Assembly: GCA_030762935.1 (NCBI GenBank)
Contig: CM060893.1
Location: 12,258,001 to 12,322,000, forward strand
Length of the DNA: 64,000 bases
Direction: 5' to 3'
Source of the DNA: Hymenopus coronatus
Lineage: Eukaryota; Arthropoda; Insecta; Mantodea; Hymenopodidae
Position numbers and translations under genes: made by a program. The notes under the pieces are model-generated. The model saw nothing but the letters and a program-made list of their open reading frames with translations, made no database searches and had not been told where the DNA came from. Shown here in pieces: positions 1-11,400 of this stretch. Position 1 is the stretch's first letter; every line of letters begins with the position of its first letter.

Positions 1-403
1 ACAAGTTGAGATTTGAGATCTAGTTGATTGCCGAGGTTCTAATCTCTTCTTGGTCCTTACAATTAGGAAAAGTCATTCGATGGTTACATTAAACACAAAC
101 TTATAATAGTAAAAAAAAAAAAATTACAAGTGGTAGATTAGTAGGAGTACTAGATCCGGATTATGCATGGAAATTTTGTCCTGAAAAAACATTTTCTTAA
201 TATAACTTAAGGGTTATAATATTTACTTTCTCCTTATGTGATACTAAAGAGTGCAGTTCAACTATATAACTTGCATCACTTAACGGGAAGCTGCAAATTC
301 TATTTTCATCCTAAATTACACTATGTACACCAATGTGTTAAGCCTAGCCTAAACCTAATTGCTACACCACAATAATTATGACAAATCATTTGTATTTACT
401 TGT

Positions 404-740
404 TTAAACATATAAGGATCCAGTTATCCTATACGAAAGGCCCTGATGGAATTGGCTTTGTCCTATTTTACATTTGTCAAATTGAACAATATGGCCAGGA
501 TCGCCAATTTTCCTTCTTGCAATGTATTTGGTACCTGAGACCATTGCATACCTCATGACAGTAACTGAGCCAGTTGGATATTGTCTGTGTGCTTGCACAT
601 TGGTCTCCAACCGAGCACTCCATTGAACCTCCTCCGCTGAATCTTTTACTTGATGTAATGTTGGCTATATTTGGTTGTGATATTGCCAGGGTTGCTAGTA
701 CACAACTGATTTTGAACCTTTCTATTGTGTCTAAAGTCAT
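404..740 (-). pseudogene. Merlin/ISXO2-type transposase relic
   Basis: Two overlapping minus-strand frames together resemble the catalytic core of Merlin (IS1016/ISXO2-like) transposases. One frame carries STQTISNWLSYCHEVC, like the helical segment before the first catalytic Asp. The other carries KIGDPGHIVQFDKCKIGQ, which matches the family pattern K-I-G-G-P-G-x-I-V-x-I-D-E-x-K-x-G. The usual D-E pair reads D-K here, so the active site is damaged, and the frame changes between the two blocks. I see no terminal inverted repeats or target duplication. The family call rests on motif resemblance read by eye. The fragment has no visible link to the P-protein gene downstream. Confidence 0.55.
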
Positions 741-1481
741 GTAAACAGCATATTAGTTGTGGATACTGATAATTAATTTGTTATAATTGTTAATTGAAAA
801 TAACATTGTGGCATGTCAAGTTAATTGATGTGTTTGGCAATATAGAATAAATTAATGCTAAGTGCTAAAATTAATGAGAAAAATTAAACTGATAACCGAC
901 AGCTTAACTGCTTTTCATTCATGGTTTAAAACCTTTAAGGGTCAATTTCAGGTAAATCTATTGGAAGCATTATCACCATCATATTTCATGTGCTTAGTGC
1001 AAGAGCTGCTGTAGTTCACTGCATGGATCTATTAGCAGGAATGCAGGAATATTCATTAATCTTCATGTACTTTTGTTCTATGAATTCCTGGGTAGTTGAT
1101 AATTCCAATGCCTGGCTATTAAGCGATACACCTTTAAGCAAAGGACTTTCACTTCATGAACTTCGCTCAGTAATCAGTGTCAATTTTTGACATTGTAACA
1201 ATTTAAATCTTGTGTAAATAATATGAATGAAAAGTGTGTGTGTATCCAGATAAACTACTTTTGTAATCTGCTATTAGAGCTCTTTCGTAGTTTCTGGACT
1301 GTTATAAACTTTTATGAGCCCTAAGCTGCAAAGCATGGCTGAGGGATCTGTAAAGTGAAAATCCCATGAAGTCAAATCCATGCCAATCTAGTGGATTTTA
1401 AATCTGCACATTTGTTTCAATTTCAAATCTGGATCGTCTGAAGAAGTTTTACCTATATGTAAATAAATAGGTAATTATACT

Positions 1482-1482
<1 letters not shown>
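741..1482. other. Unassigned AT-rich stretch
   Basis: Nothing recognised. The one open frame on + (990-1190, 66 codons) has no familiar motif and no splice context that would join it to the P-protein gene. Confidence 0.4.
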
Positions 1483-1547
<65 letters not shown>

Positions 1548-1548
1548 A
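1483..1548. repeat. (CA)n-(TA)n compound microsatellite
   Basis: About 25 CA dinucleotides are followed by about 8 TA dinucleotides. No HLP sequence surrounds this tract, unlike the CA tracts near 24.1, 53.05 and 57.3 kb, which are internal parts of HLP copies. Confidence 0.95.
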
Positions 1549-2755
1549 AAACACCAACACTATCAACAATGACAACAAATATAAATAACAAATAATATGC
1601 AGCTTTCAAAGAACTTGAGCACGCACTGGAGATTCCAAACTGAAGTATACTGTTGGAAGTAGTGAGATCTGACAACATAATAGCTTCAATTTTGTGACTG
1701 ACTGAGGTGCTGCCTTGTGATTAGTTCAAAAAGTCTGTAATGGGTAAAGTATTTCATCTGTTTTTTTAAGTGTGCCAACTTAATTCCAAGCGGCTAATGC
1801 AAAGATTCAGCAGTGGGGTTATATCTTATGTGATGGCTTGTAAACAAAGCAGTGGATGAAGAAAAGAATTTGTCCAGACAAGGGCTTGACCGCTGAAACC
1901 ATTGTACACAGACTGTATGATAAATTAAAATAGTTAATATATAATTCACATCAAAAGTCATAAGAGTAAGGTTCTTTTGTAATTTTCCTGTCTGTGAAAT
2001 TCAGGATATTCATTTTCTTTATGGGTTTCAGGAAGGCTTTGCTCTGGGAAAAAGGTTCTTGTTTCTAGACCATTTTCACCTAGAGAATATGTACTTATGT
2101 AAACAGAGACGTGCACAAAAGCACATCTAGTTTACATTAATTGGCTGATGACACATATTACAAAGTACATTGTTTACAAAGTAGTATGCTGAGTACTAAC
2201 AAAAACTAGTGGATCTCCTCTGCATTGCATACCAACATACGTTTAGCTTGTGATTATGTGGAGCGTGCAAAATATAAAGTAAACAATCAAATTGGACTTG
2301 ATTTGAAAATGAGCCAACAGGGTGCACAGACTGCCTTCTATTGGTGAGTTTTGAAAGCGGGAAGTTAGCCATTAGTACATAAACCATCATGCTGAACAAA
2401 TACACTTTGTAAAACATTGCAGGGGTAAGCCTTTTAATGAGTGATGAGAAAGGTCGATTTTGAACTGTGCCACAAACTATGTAAGAAATATCCCACGTTG
2501 ACCATCAGGGATATTGTTAACGTGACAGTGGAGTTTATAGTGTGTATTTGTGCATTAACTATAAATTCTGTGAGCAGTGAAAGGTTAAAGGCACACAAGT
2601 TAACCACAACATAAAAAGCCAGTGTTAGAAGTTCAGTGTAACAAATTTGTTAGGAGTGAAGTGCGTCTAAAGGTTCATAGTTTATTCCACACTAATGAGC
2701 CTCATATAATTGTGAACATTCAAATAAACATCTTTTTATAAGCTATTACTTGACA
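1549..2755. other. Unassigned AT-rich stretch
   Basis: No gene, repeat family or splice-compatible exon recognised on either strand. A short open segment on + near 1797-1930 reads like a decayed coding sequence, but I could not place it in a family. Confidence 0.35.
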
Positions 2756-2930
2756 TTGATTTTGAATTCTGAAAAAGAAAGGGTAAAAATATTGTTGACT
2801 ATGAGGATGTGTAGTTAAATTTCCGTGTACAGACTGGAAGGGCGAAGCTGTGAAAGGCCACTCAACTTCCCAAGTATGGATAATAAGAGTTAAACACAAC
2901 CACCCCTCTGATTCAGATTAGGGATGTCAC
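2756..2930 (+). pseudogene. FLYWCH-type zinc-finger relic (possible MULE-type transposon piece)
   Basis: Reading + with frame changes gives GKNIVDYEDV, then after a stop WKGEAVKGHSTSQVW and finally VKHNHPSDSD. The spacing of a glycine-rich start, W-x-x-E/C, K-G-x-x-T and a closing H-N-H-P-x-D resembles the FLYWCH domain found in MULE transposases and some host proteins. The expected cysteines are missing. This is a weak call: only the HNHP ending and the overall spacing support it. Confidence 0.35.
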
Positions 2931-4320
2931 ATGGTGAACTTTTGGACTTATAAAAATTGCTTGCTTCCTAAACTCTGTACTTCCATCACACTGCATACTA
3001 TTTCATATAAAAATATGGAGAATACACACTACTAACGCTTATTTACTGTATTTTTCACTTATAAATGTGTTTATAATAACTTTCACTTTTGTCACTTGGC
3101 TTCATAAAGGTAATGGACATCCCACCCGAGGCATCATGCCAACGTTGTTTCTCTGCATGTTGCCAATATTCACAGTCTGCCCTGTCACATAGTGGAGGAA
3201 GCTGTAAAACATTATCGAAGTTAGAGGACCCTAAGCATCTGTGCTAATTTAAAAGTTTTGTGTATTTCATGCTGTTTTCAGAAACCAGTAAATTAGCTCC
3301 TTAAGCTGAGAAAATTCTCTAATGCAGTAGGGCACTTTTCACAAAACTTACTATATACATTAAAGATGATTATTTTCTCGTCACTTTTTAGGGGTTTATC
3401 AGGATGTTTCACTACACTGTCATTACATGCCTCCATCATTACTTAAAATGTCAGCTTTCCAAATGCTATCTGGAAGTAGCCATTATTGTGAGCTGCACTA
3501 TTACATAAAGGAATTAAAATTCTGTAAATTTTGTTCTTTAATAATAATACATACTTATTATTTAGATACCATTGTTAGTAAACTGTGGAATTTCTGTACT
3601 TCTCTCAATAATTTAAGAACTATTTTGTGATAGAGAAAAACGGTAAAACTGATTGGTGCAGTGTCTGTCCCACAATGCCGTGGGAGCAGTGGCTTGCCTG
3701 ACATTGAACCTTTGTGATTGAGGCCTATTTTTAAAAGCAACGACTTTGATATTTAAACTCGACAAGCATTTTGTAGGGAATATAATATGATTGCCACTGC
3801 TGAGTACCCAGTAAAATAATACTTTGGATGAGAAATTTTCAAGAGAAGCAAGTCTGCCAAATGGAAACCAATCAGTCGTCCCTGTCAGTCTGTACGCCTT
3901 AAATTGTGGAGACTTTGCTTCGGCTATCAGAATTACCAGGGCTTTAGTTATTTCACAACTGTTAGGTCAAATGCTTAGCATTAATGTTGAGCAGAGTGTG
4001 GTTCTGTTGGTGTAAAGATTGTAGGGTTGTTGGGAGCACATGGACCCCAATATATGTTCAACCAGGGGATTTCAGCCCTTAAAAGGTATTGGTCAAGCCA
4101 TAGTTAGCTGCATTGAACCCACTGGCTCCTATATAATAATTACAGTGTAAAACTGATGCCCTTGGTTGGTTATTACTCCAGCAATATAATTTTTAACAGG
4201 GAACTTGATCAATATATGTGTCGTTACATTTTTATGTCATTCAATTTTGAGTGTTTATAGTGACAGGCATTTTGGTCTAATTTGCAATGAAACTTTGTCA
4301 AGATAAATATTTTATTTCAG
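2931..4320. other. Unassigned; upstream intron of the P-protein gene
   Basis: The P-protein exon at 4321 needs an upstream donor, and I found no plausible 5' exon between 1 and 4320. This stretch is therefore probably intron. An open minus-strand segment near 3100-3240 reads like decayed coding sequence but matched no family I know. Confidence 0.4.
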
Positions 4321-7300
4321 CACCTGCTGCAGCTGCCGCCACTGCTGAAGCTGCCCCTGCTGAGAAGAAAGAGGAAGCCAAGAAGAAGGAAGAGAGTGAA
4401 GAATCAGATGACGATATGGGCTTTGGTAAGTGTTCAATGTATTTTTACTTTCTCTACACATTCTAATTTCATAGTGTATAGAGAAGGTATTGCATTCCAC
4501 CCAAAAATTTGATACCGAAATTTCACCAGAAATACATGTTTTGGGTCCCTCTGAATCAAAAAAAAGAAAAGAAAAAGAAGCATTTTCAGAATAAGGTCCG
4601 TGTGTGTCTGGACAGCAAAGCTCAAAAACAAAACAAAAAAAAAAAAAAAACATTGAAAACCAAACTTGGTATTTAAATTTGGTATCTTCCAAGGATGCTA
4701 CACAAAGATTTTCAAGAAAATCCCCCCACCCCAACTACCCTTTACATGCAACTTTTTTCGAAAATTTTGATTTTCTTAAAAATGGCTCTTAACGGTTTTT
4801 ATTAAAATATCGCATATTAAAGATATTTACCTGACAAATAAAATTTATTTCTGAATTTTTTGGGAATAGCATCTGAAGACTATTTTGGATCAATTTTATG
4901 GAATTTTGCATACTGCTAAACTGTAAGAGATGGACAAAAACTTACCACACAAAAAATGTAGAGCACGTTAAAACACATAAAGTATGTAATATTTATTTTT
5001 TTCGTGGAGGTGATCGTTTTTTAGATATTCCTTGATTTTGGTTTCAGCTTTGAAAAACTTACTATTCTCATACAAGAATTTGTCAACTCCTGTCCAGACA
5101 AAGGAACTTCAGTCACATAGCAACCAGCTTTTGACTATCACTTTAACTTATGGTACCCTCTTATTTCGGTTCTACTTACAAGAAAGCAAATAATAAGACT
5201 ATTCCTGCTAATTAATTTTTTCTCGATTAGCATGAAGTAAATAGAAGCATAAGCTCTTTAACAATAATTTGTTTCAGAGATGTAAAAAAAAAGTCATGTG
5301 AAGGGAACACATCAGATTTTTTGTAATGTTTCTTTTGCAAGTTAAATAGCAGGAAAAACTTTTGGCTTTGTTCCAAGATTGCCTTCCAAACTTATTTTGT
5401 GCTTTGGCGCTGGTAGCAGATACTTTGTGGCTGTGCTGTTTCTATGCAAGAGCTGCCAGCTTCTGAAAGAAAAACACAGCAAGGCCCTATGCATCAGAGT
5501 AGCCCAAGGTTGAAAACCCTAAGCTGAAACTGCAGCCGAGGGGTCACTGAAATTAAACTAGTGGATTTCATTCCCTCTTAATTAGGTTTTTAGGTTGCCT
5601 TCCTCTTATATGCAATTATGCCATGATTTTCCTTTAAAAAAAAAAAAAGCATATATAAATGGACAGGTGGCTTACAGGTTTTGGAATTTTTCACCTCTTC
5701 TGAACTGTGTAATATGGGTTTTCTTTCTTTAAATGATCATTCTTTCAGATTTAGATTAGCAGACATTTATGAAACCTTTACCAAGCATGTGATATAAGAT
5801 TTTTTGGGGGTGGGGCAGCAAAGTTAAACATCCTTTATCCGATATATCATATTAAAAAGTGGAGGAAATATGTGAAATTGTGCTCAAATGAGCCCTGAGT
5901 TAATGGAACTTAAAAGTTGCATGATATTTGTCTTCTCAGAATAAGGGAAAGCTTAAAAAAAATTATCTGGCTAACTTGCCCTAACCAAGATTCAAATTCA
6001 GAACCTCTTGAATGCAAGGCAGACATACTATACCTCCATTAGAGAATTATGTCTGAAGGGTTCAGCTAAGCACAGGCTAGTTCTTTTCTAGAACACATGG
6101 TTATTGTACCAGGAAAATTTTCATCATATGAGACAAAGTAGTAGTACAACCAAATCATCAAGGGTTCTTATAAAACTGAGTTTACACTTATTTTATATGG
6201 TAATGTTATACATTTACTGTGTAGAATATTTATGTCAAAATTATTATGCTTTACTAGACAATGGAATGTTTGATGGGTCTCAATGTTTGATTTTTGAGGT
6301 TGGCAAACATGAATTCAATGACACGCCATATTTACTTGCATAATTTCACTTGCCCCTAATTTTGAAGAAATTCCCCCTTTCTTAATTAAGGGGGTAATTA
6401 TGCTATAATTGGTATTTCCATAGGTGCCCTGCCACTGTTTATTATGCAGCCATGTCAGTGGTATAAACCCTGCAATCTCAAAACCTGCAGCAATGATAAC
6501 TAAGCTGAAAGGAATGTGTATTAAGCTTAGTAGTAACTTATTACATACCTAAATGAAAACATACTTTATTACTTTCATCTGGTGCATCTAAATCCTTAGT
6601 ATGAAAATCAGCATCCCATATCATATGGTCCTCTGAACTATCTATTGCCTTTAAAATGCCAGTGTTCTTATACTTGTTTCCTGGTTAATGAGATTCCACA
6701 CACTTTTTATGCACTGATGTGCTTGTTCAGTAGAGAACCACTTAAATTTGCCACCTTTCATAAGAGGCAGTGAGATGTCATGCAGTTGACCTTTTATTAA
6801 TGTATCCAGAGGTTGTAACACTGTTAGCTCTCCAGGAATTATTGCCTGAACTGTGTTCAGCTCAACATTTGTTGTATTGGCTCTGCTAAAGGGCCCAAAA
6901 CTGTAGCATGGCATCCTTCTTCCAGGATGCAGATCCCACTAAATTTTCAGCTATTCCTTCTTGAGGTCAGGTCAGGCTTTTATTTCATCTGCGAGCATTT
7001 GTTCATCGCCATGCAGCGAAGTTCTTCCGTGCCCACTGGCTGCAATAAAATACCAGTACTGTCTTGTTTAATGGCATGTCAGTGTCTAATTCACATTCCC
7101 TATTTGTGATAGCAGAAGTTGATTTTGCACCCTAGCTGGATTACAAAATGGTGAAACGATCTCTTTATCTGTGTAGTCTTCTCAAAAGTACCTTTCTCTG
7201 CATAAATCAAGTAACCCACCCCTGCCTGGCTGAGATGTCAAATACCATGCTTATTTGCTTTTAACTAACATTTCAAATGTTACCACAGTGCCATCATTTC

Positions 7301-8861
7301 TTAGTTCTGTAGCACAATCTAATTGATGCATCTTGGTGAACATCTAGATATTTGGTCTGCAGAATGATTTACAGGAATGACACTTGGCGCTTCAATTTTT
7401 CTGTCTGGTCCATCCTATAAGGAATAATTTTGGGTTCAAAGTCAAACTCTCTTCCAGCGTGCTTTGCTCCATTTTTCTGCAAATGAGCTACTGGAAGCTG
7501 AAATATCAGTGTAACAGTTCTTTCTTTCCATTATGCGCTGTGTACATATAAGCATTAATGCTTTCAGGATAGAAAAGCAATACTAAACTGTACCAAAAGC
7601 TACAGTTTTGGAACACCAATAAGCAATTTAGAAGGTTCAAGGAATTCTTAACAAACAAAGTTTTGAGGGTCAAGGGATATCTAAAATGTTTCACAAAATT
7701 TGCAAAGAAAATTACTTTTGTTGAAAATCTTATATCGGGGGAGAAATTCTGTGAGTAAATACAGTATTACAAGTGCCTTAAGATGGACTAATGTGTGAAT
7801 TACAGTTCTCACACCTCTAGTATATGCATTTTCCTTGTCTATTTCAACTATAAGATTAGAATGGAACTGAAGTCATTAGTGTTAATTTATTTCACCTGCT
7901 GGCAATTCAGCTTAAAATCAAAGCTTTGTAAAGGTCATGCCATTACTACAGTATCATGTCAAGTTTGACAGGCAGAAAACTTGCTAAAAATGATTTATGG
8001 GGGAAAAATTAATTCTCTATGCACCTTGCCCAATGAATTTTGCCATGTAGATTTTAGAAAGCTCTTTCATCACATTAAGGCCAAACATTTTGTTTCATTT
8101 CCTAAAATCATCCTGCATTTTCCATGGACTAAAAACCGGTGGTTGGTGGTGAAATTCAGGACTTGAGTATTTGACATAAATTGCCATTAGAGTGCATCTC
8201 AAATTAATTTGACACCTCCTTGTAGTTTACTGGGAAAACTAACTCTGTGGGGAATTTAATGTCATGGGCAGAGCAGAGCAATTGGGTAGGAACTGAAAAA
8301 TCCATGATACAAATCTCAATTTTTCATTCTGATTCAACCATTCCAACCTTGTCCTATACACAGTATCAAAGAACAATTACATTTTTCAGAGTTTTTATTT
8401 TGTAGTTATGCTGTTCACAAAATTAAATGTAAAGCTTTTATTTATTACTTTTTAAATCCATTTTTGTTCTTCCAGCATGCCTCAAAAGCATGTATTCCTA
8501 TTAAAACCTCTATTAAAATTTTGATGGAATGCAATTGATTGGGTCTGAGGGGAGAGAAAAATAATTCAAAGTTACTTAGTTTCTGAGATAAAGGCAAAGA
8601 ATTAAGTTTTACTCTGCACATCTTCAACATATAACAGCAGGTTGAGTTGAACCTTCAGTATTATTAGTAACATGTACTTCTGTGATCCAGTTGAGTTTGT
8701 TGTACCCCATGATTAATTTATTAACATGTATTAGCTTCTGAGAAAGATAGCTGAAGATTAATTTGAATGAGGGTGCATGTGCATTTATCACTAATGTGAT
8801 ATATCCATGTCAATGTGAGAGTAACATAAGCATATTTTCTGTTTCAGGTCTCTTCGACTAA
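4321..8861 (+). CDS. Acidic ribosomal P-stalk protein, 3' end of gene (P1 most likely; P2 or P0 not excluded)
   Basis: P-stalk proteins form the flexible lateral stalk of the 60S subunit that recruits translational GTPases. Two exons are visible. Exon 4321-4425 follows a TTTATTTCAG acceptor and encodes an Ala-rich hinge, a Lys/Glu-rich linker (EKKEEAKKKEESEES) and DDDMGFG up to a GTAAGT donor. Exon 8848-8861, after GTTTCAG, supplies the rest of the split Gly, then Leu-Phe-Asp and TAA. The joined ending SDDDMGFGLFD is the universal P-protein C-terminal motif that contacts elongation factors. The Ala-rich hinge followed by KKEEAKKKEE favours P1, but P0 and P2 share this tail. The 5' exons lie left of the window. 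The 4.4 kb last intron holds an HLP copy, two SINEs and a Tigger relic. A terminal exon with under five codons is easily missed by gene finders. Confidence 0.85.
4442..5322 (+). mobile_element. HLP repeat copy 1 (full length, reference copy)
   Basis: Both termini are present. The left end is a T-run, ACTTTCTCTACA, then a hairpin closing in GTGTATAGAGAAGG. The right end is GTCATGTG, a short loop, CACATCAGA and a T-run. It sits just inside the 5' end of the last P-protein intron, 16 bp after the donor. No target duplication other than shared T residues is seen. Confidence 0.8.
5822..6042 (-). mobile_element. tRNA-derived SINE (family S, complete tail, old)
   Basis: On the minus strand the order is a degenerate tRNA-like head with a B box (GAATTTGAATCTTGG), the block ending in TTATTCTGAGAAGAC, the GATATTTC-type middle, and the GGATGTTTAAC end. 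That end corresponds to AAAGGACGTTAA in younger copies at 35.2 and 58.4 kb. Many substitutions suggest an old insertion. Confidence 0.75.
6560..6960 (-). pseudogene. pogo/Tigger-type DDE transposase relic
   Basis: A minus-strand frame carries IIPGELTVLQPLDTLIKGQL. This matches the pogo/Tigger signature I-P-G-x-L-T-x-x-L-Q-P-L-D-V followed by a K-rich turn. About 35 residues on it reads QCIKSVWNLIN, like the family's C-terminal helix W-V-x-x-A-W-x-x-I. The final Asp region before IIPG is not preserved and the frame soon closes. The relic lies in the last P-protein intron, antisense to it. The N-terminal half may be decayed in 6961-7500, but I could not recognise it. Confidence 0.65.
6961..8189. 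other. Unassigned intronic sequence of the P-protein gene
   Basis: No domain or repeat recognised. The part next to 6960 may be the decayed upstream portion of the Tigger relic, but there is no motif to prove it. Confidence 0.35.
8190..8385 (+). mobile_element. SINE-like repeat, family T (degenerate)
   Basis: Aligns over about 180 bp with the better copy at 24.35-24.60 kb. Shared blocks are the CCTTGTAGTTTAC leader, AATTTAATG before the tRNA-like head, GAATTTTTCA-type sequence after the B box, and TTGTCCTATACAC near the end. The tRNA-like head itself is badly eroded. Confidence 0.55.
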
Positions 8862-8916
8862 TTCCAGTACATATGTGATTCCATTTATTTTGTACAGTTC
8901 TATTGTACACAAATTA

Positions 8917-8922
8917 AATAAA
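8917..8922 (+). terminator. Polyadenylation signal of the P-protein gene
   Basis: AATAAA lies 55 bp after the TAA stop, giving a very short 3' UTR, as is usual for ribosomal protein mRNAs. Confidence 0.8.
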
Positions 8923-9148
8923 GATGTATTATTAAAAACGTGTTTAGTTTTTTCCTTTCCTGGAATTACCCTGCTCATTACAGAAAGCTGTGGAACACCA
9001 AATGAGAGAATTACATAAAACACAATATCAATCTACTTAAATAACTCAGAAGTTTGAGACAAGTGAAGTTTTAATCAATGTGATGTTGAAAATGAGTCGG
9101 AATAGTAACACTCACCTCACTTATATGTAATTGTTCAAAACATATGTT

Positions 9149-11077
9149 TCAAGGGCAATTGCCCTCTTCTTCAGTTGAAGTCCGACTGATGGCTGCTATT
9201 TGTTCTCTGTGGTCTATTACGGTGGAGCCATCTGGTGTTCTCAGTAGAAGTTCAAAATCATGTGGCGGTATTTCAAAATTCATCAGTTGGTCTTTTTGTT
9301 GTGTAATGAGAATATTCTCCCAAACTGTAAGTTCTGCCGGGTTGTTTACAGGATTTAGCAATTTTATGTCATTTTGTATTTCATGATGTGATGTCCAAAA
9401 ATGGTATGCTACTGCCGATTTATCTGTTTGTTTCTGTTTGATATGTCTGAAATGTTCCTTTAGCCTTGTTTCCAGTCTTCTTTTTGTTTGGCCAATGTAA
9501 CATGATTTGCAGTCCTTGCAATCAATTCTGTAGATGCCTGATCTCTGGTTTGTAGGTATGGGGTCTTTAATGTCTGTTTTCAATGCATTTTTTATGTTGA
9601 ATTGGTTACTTGAAGCTAAACTTATATTGTATTTCTTGAAAATTTTTTTGAATTTCCTATCTGCTGTTGGGTGATAGGTGAATTTTTTATATATAACTTT
9701 CGGTTTTTGTATGGACAAAGTGGTGATTTGTTTTAAGGTTAATTTCTCCTTATGTTTTTTAATTTTTTGGTCAATGATGTCTGGGTTAAAACCATTGGCT
9801 GAGGCTATATGTCTTAGTTGGAGGTATTCTGTGTTGTACTCTTCTGGGTCAAGTGGGATGCTGAGGAGTCTGTGTACTGAACTGTTGAAGACTGCCTGTT
9901 TATGAGGTTCTGGGTTGAAACTATTCTGTTTTATGTAATTGTCTGTATGTGTGGTCTTCCTGTAGATGCCATAAGTGATCTTTTGTTCTTTCCGTGTTAG
10001 TTTTAGGTCCAGGTATGGTAGCATTTGGTCTTTTTCTGTTTCCATTGTGAATTGTATGTACCTGTCCTGTAGGTTTAGTAATTTTAGAGAGTCTTCTGCT
10101 AATTTTTTGGGGACCACCGCAAAAACATCATCAACATATCTAAACCATTTTTTGAATATATTCGGGAAACTGGAGGTTATATGTACTTCAAGTCGTCCCA
10201 TGTACAGATTTGCTAAAAAGGGCGAAAGTGGGTTACCCATTGCTAAGCCTGATGATTGTCTGTAAAATCTACCATTGAATTGGAAATAATTCTGGTTGAT
10301 GCAAAGTTCTGTTAAAGTATGGAAGTCTTCTATTTCTTTCTGGTTTAAGCCAATGCCCCTGAGCCATGCTTTGAAGGTTTCAAGTAACTTGTCGACTGGG
10401 ATGCTGGTGAATAATGATTTCACATCAAACGAAACCAACAACTCATTGTTTGAAACTTTGTACTCTTCTAGATGTTTTATTAGTTCTATGGAGTTTTTAA
10501 TGGAAAGGTGGTTGTGTTCGGGGAAGCTATTGAATTTGTTAACTAACCACTTAGATAATTTGTAGGTTGGAGAGTTTATGCAATTGACTATTGGTCTCAT
10601 GGGTTTGTCCGGTTTGTGGATTTTTGGCAAAGCATAAAGACGTCGTAGAGTTGGGTTTGCTTCTTTCATTTTGAATTTTTCTAGTTTAGGTATAACTTCT
10701 GTTCTTTCTATTGTATGTTTTAAGGATGTTATCAGTGTGTTTAATGGGTTTTTACTTATTTCTGTATATTCTTTATTCTCTAAAAGGGTTTCTACTTTTG
10801 AAATGTAACCTTTTTTGTCCATTATGACTGTTGTGTTTCCCTTATCTGCTTTTAAGAAAACTACCGGTTTTTTGTTTAAGGACCTGATTATTTGTTTATG
10901 TTTGTTCTTCTGTATTTTTGTGTCTTTGATTTCCTGCAGTATAGGTGCAACTTCTTTCTTTATTGTTAATTGATCGGTCCGGTTTAGTTCTTTTGTAGCT
11001 ATTTCTATGTCCGCTATATAATCTTGTACGTTGGTCGAGAATTGAGTGCAAGTTTTGAAGCCCTTGTAGCATACCAT
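9149..11077 (-). CDS. Penelope-like reverse transcriptase with GIY-YIG endonuclease
   Basis: An uninterrupted 642-codon frame. Approximate residue positions: KADKGNTTVIMD near 75-90; RPIVNCINSPTYKLSKWL near 160-177; motif A with LVSFDVKSLFTSIP near 212; motif B with GLAMGNPLSPFLANLYM near 280; catalytic YVDD in FRYVDDVF near 317; and a C-terminal GIY-YIG nuclease with SGIYRIDCKDCKSCYIGQTK near 520-540 plus a downstream R-x-x-E-H. Together these identify a Penelope-like polymerase that primes synthesis at its own nick. The first four residues (MVCY) come from the inverted arm, so the native N terminus is lost by 5' truncation. The catalytic core looks intact. Whether it is expressed cannot be told from sequence. 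Confidence 0.9.
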   Translation of the reverse strand: MVCYKGFKTCTQFSTNVQDYIADIEIATKELNRTDQLTIKKEVAPILQEIKDTKIQKNKHKQIIRSLNKKPVVFLKADKGNTTVIMDKKGYISKVETLLENKEYTEISKNPLNTLITSLKHTIERTEVIPKLEKFKMKEANPTLRRLYALPKIHKPDKPMRPIVNCINSPTYKLSKWLVNKFNSFPEHNHLSIKNSIELIKHLEEYKVSNNELLVSFDVKSLFTSIPVDKLLETFKAWLRGIGLNQKEIEDFHTLTELCINQNYFQFNGRFYRQSSGLAMGNPLSPFLANLYMGRLEVHITSSFPNIFKKWFRYVDDVFAVVPKKLAEDSLKLLNLQDRYIQFTMETEKDQMLPYLDLKLTRKEQKITYGIYRKTTHTDNYIKQNSFNPEPHKQAVFNSSVHRLLSIPLDPEEYNTEYLQLRHIASANGFNPDIIDQKIKKHKEKLTLKQITTLSIQKPKVIYKKFTYHPTADRKFKKIFKKYNISLASSNQFNIKNALKTDIKDPIPTNQRSGIYRIDCKDCKSCYIGQTKRRLETRLKEHFRHIKQKQTDKSAVAYHFWTSHHEIQNDIKLLNPVNNPAELTVWENILITQQKDQLMNFEIPPHDFELLLRTPDGSTVIDHREQIAAISRTSTEEEGNCP

Positions 11078-11400
11078 TTTTGGACATCACATCATGAAAT
11101 ACAAAATGACATAAAATTGCTAAAACCTGTAAACAACCCGGCAGAACTTACAGTTTGGGAGAATATTCTCATTACACAACAAAAAGACCAACTGATGAAT
11201 TTTGAAATACCGCCACATGATTTTGAACTTCTACTGAGAACACCAGATGGCTCCACCGTAATAGACCACAGAGCACAAATAGCAGCCATCAGTCGGACTT
11301 CAACTGAAGAAGAGGGCAATTGCCCTTGAAACATATGTTTTGAACAATTACATATAAGTGAGGTGAGTGTTACTATTCCGACTCATTTTCAACATCACAT
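11066..11400 (+). repeat. Inverted terminal copy of the Penelope-like element
   Basis: This arm encodes the last 88 or so residues of the same ORF on + and carries the same 3' non-coding tail (ATATGTTTTGAACAATTACA onward) as 9079-9411. The join to the body is near 11066. It is the second arm of a 2.3 kb hairpin-forming structure. Confidence 0.9.

Larger units (their letters stand above)
9079..11400 (-). mobile_element. Penelope-like element with inverted terminal copy
   Basis: The body (minus strand) carries a reverse transcriptase/GIY-YIG ORF. The last 333 bp of the element (9079-9411) recur in opposite orientation at the other end (11066-11400) with only about two differences seen by eye. 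Such partial inverted copies are typical of Penelope-like elements. A probable target duplication, ATCAATCTACTT, is found at 9028-9039 and 11400-11411. The 39 bp between the left duplicate and the element match the short tail extension known for this class. The near-identical arms and open ORF indicate a recent insertion. It lies just downstream of the P-protein poly(A) site. Confidence 0.85.

Noticed and set aside
1475..1678. Frame with a long Cys-Val run
   Set aside because: It is a translation of the (CA)n microsatellite.
3100..3240. Minus-strand open segment that might be a coding exon
   Set aside because: It reads plausibly but has no recognised motif, no clear splice sites and no neighbouring exons.
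9144..10565. Several + strand frames across the Penelope region
   Set aside because: They are antisense shadows of the 642-codon RT frame and have no motifs of their own.
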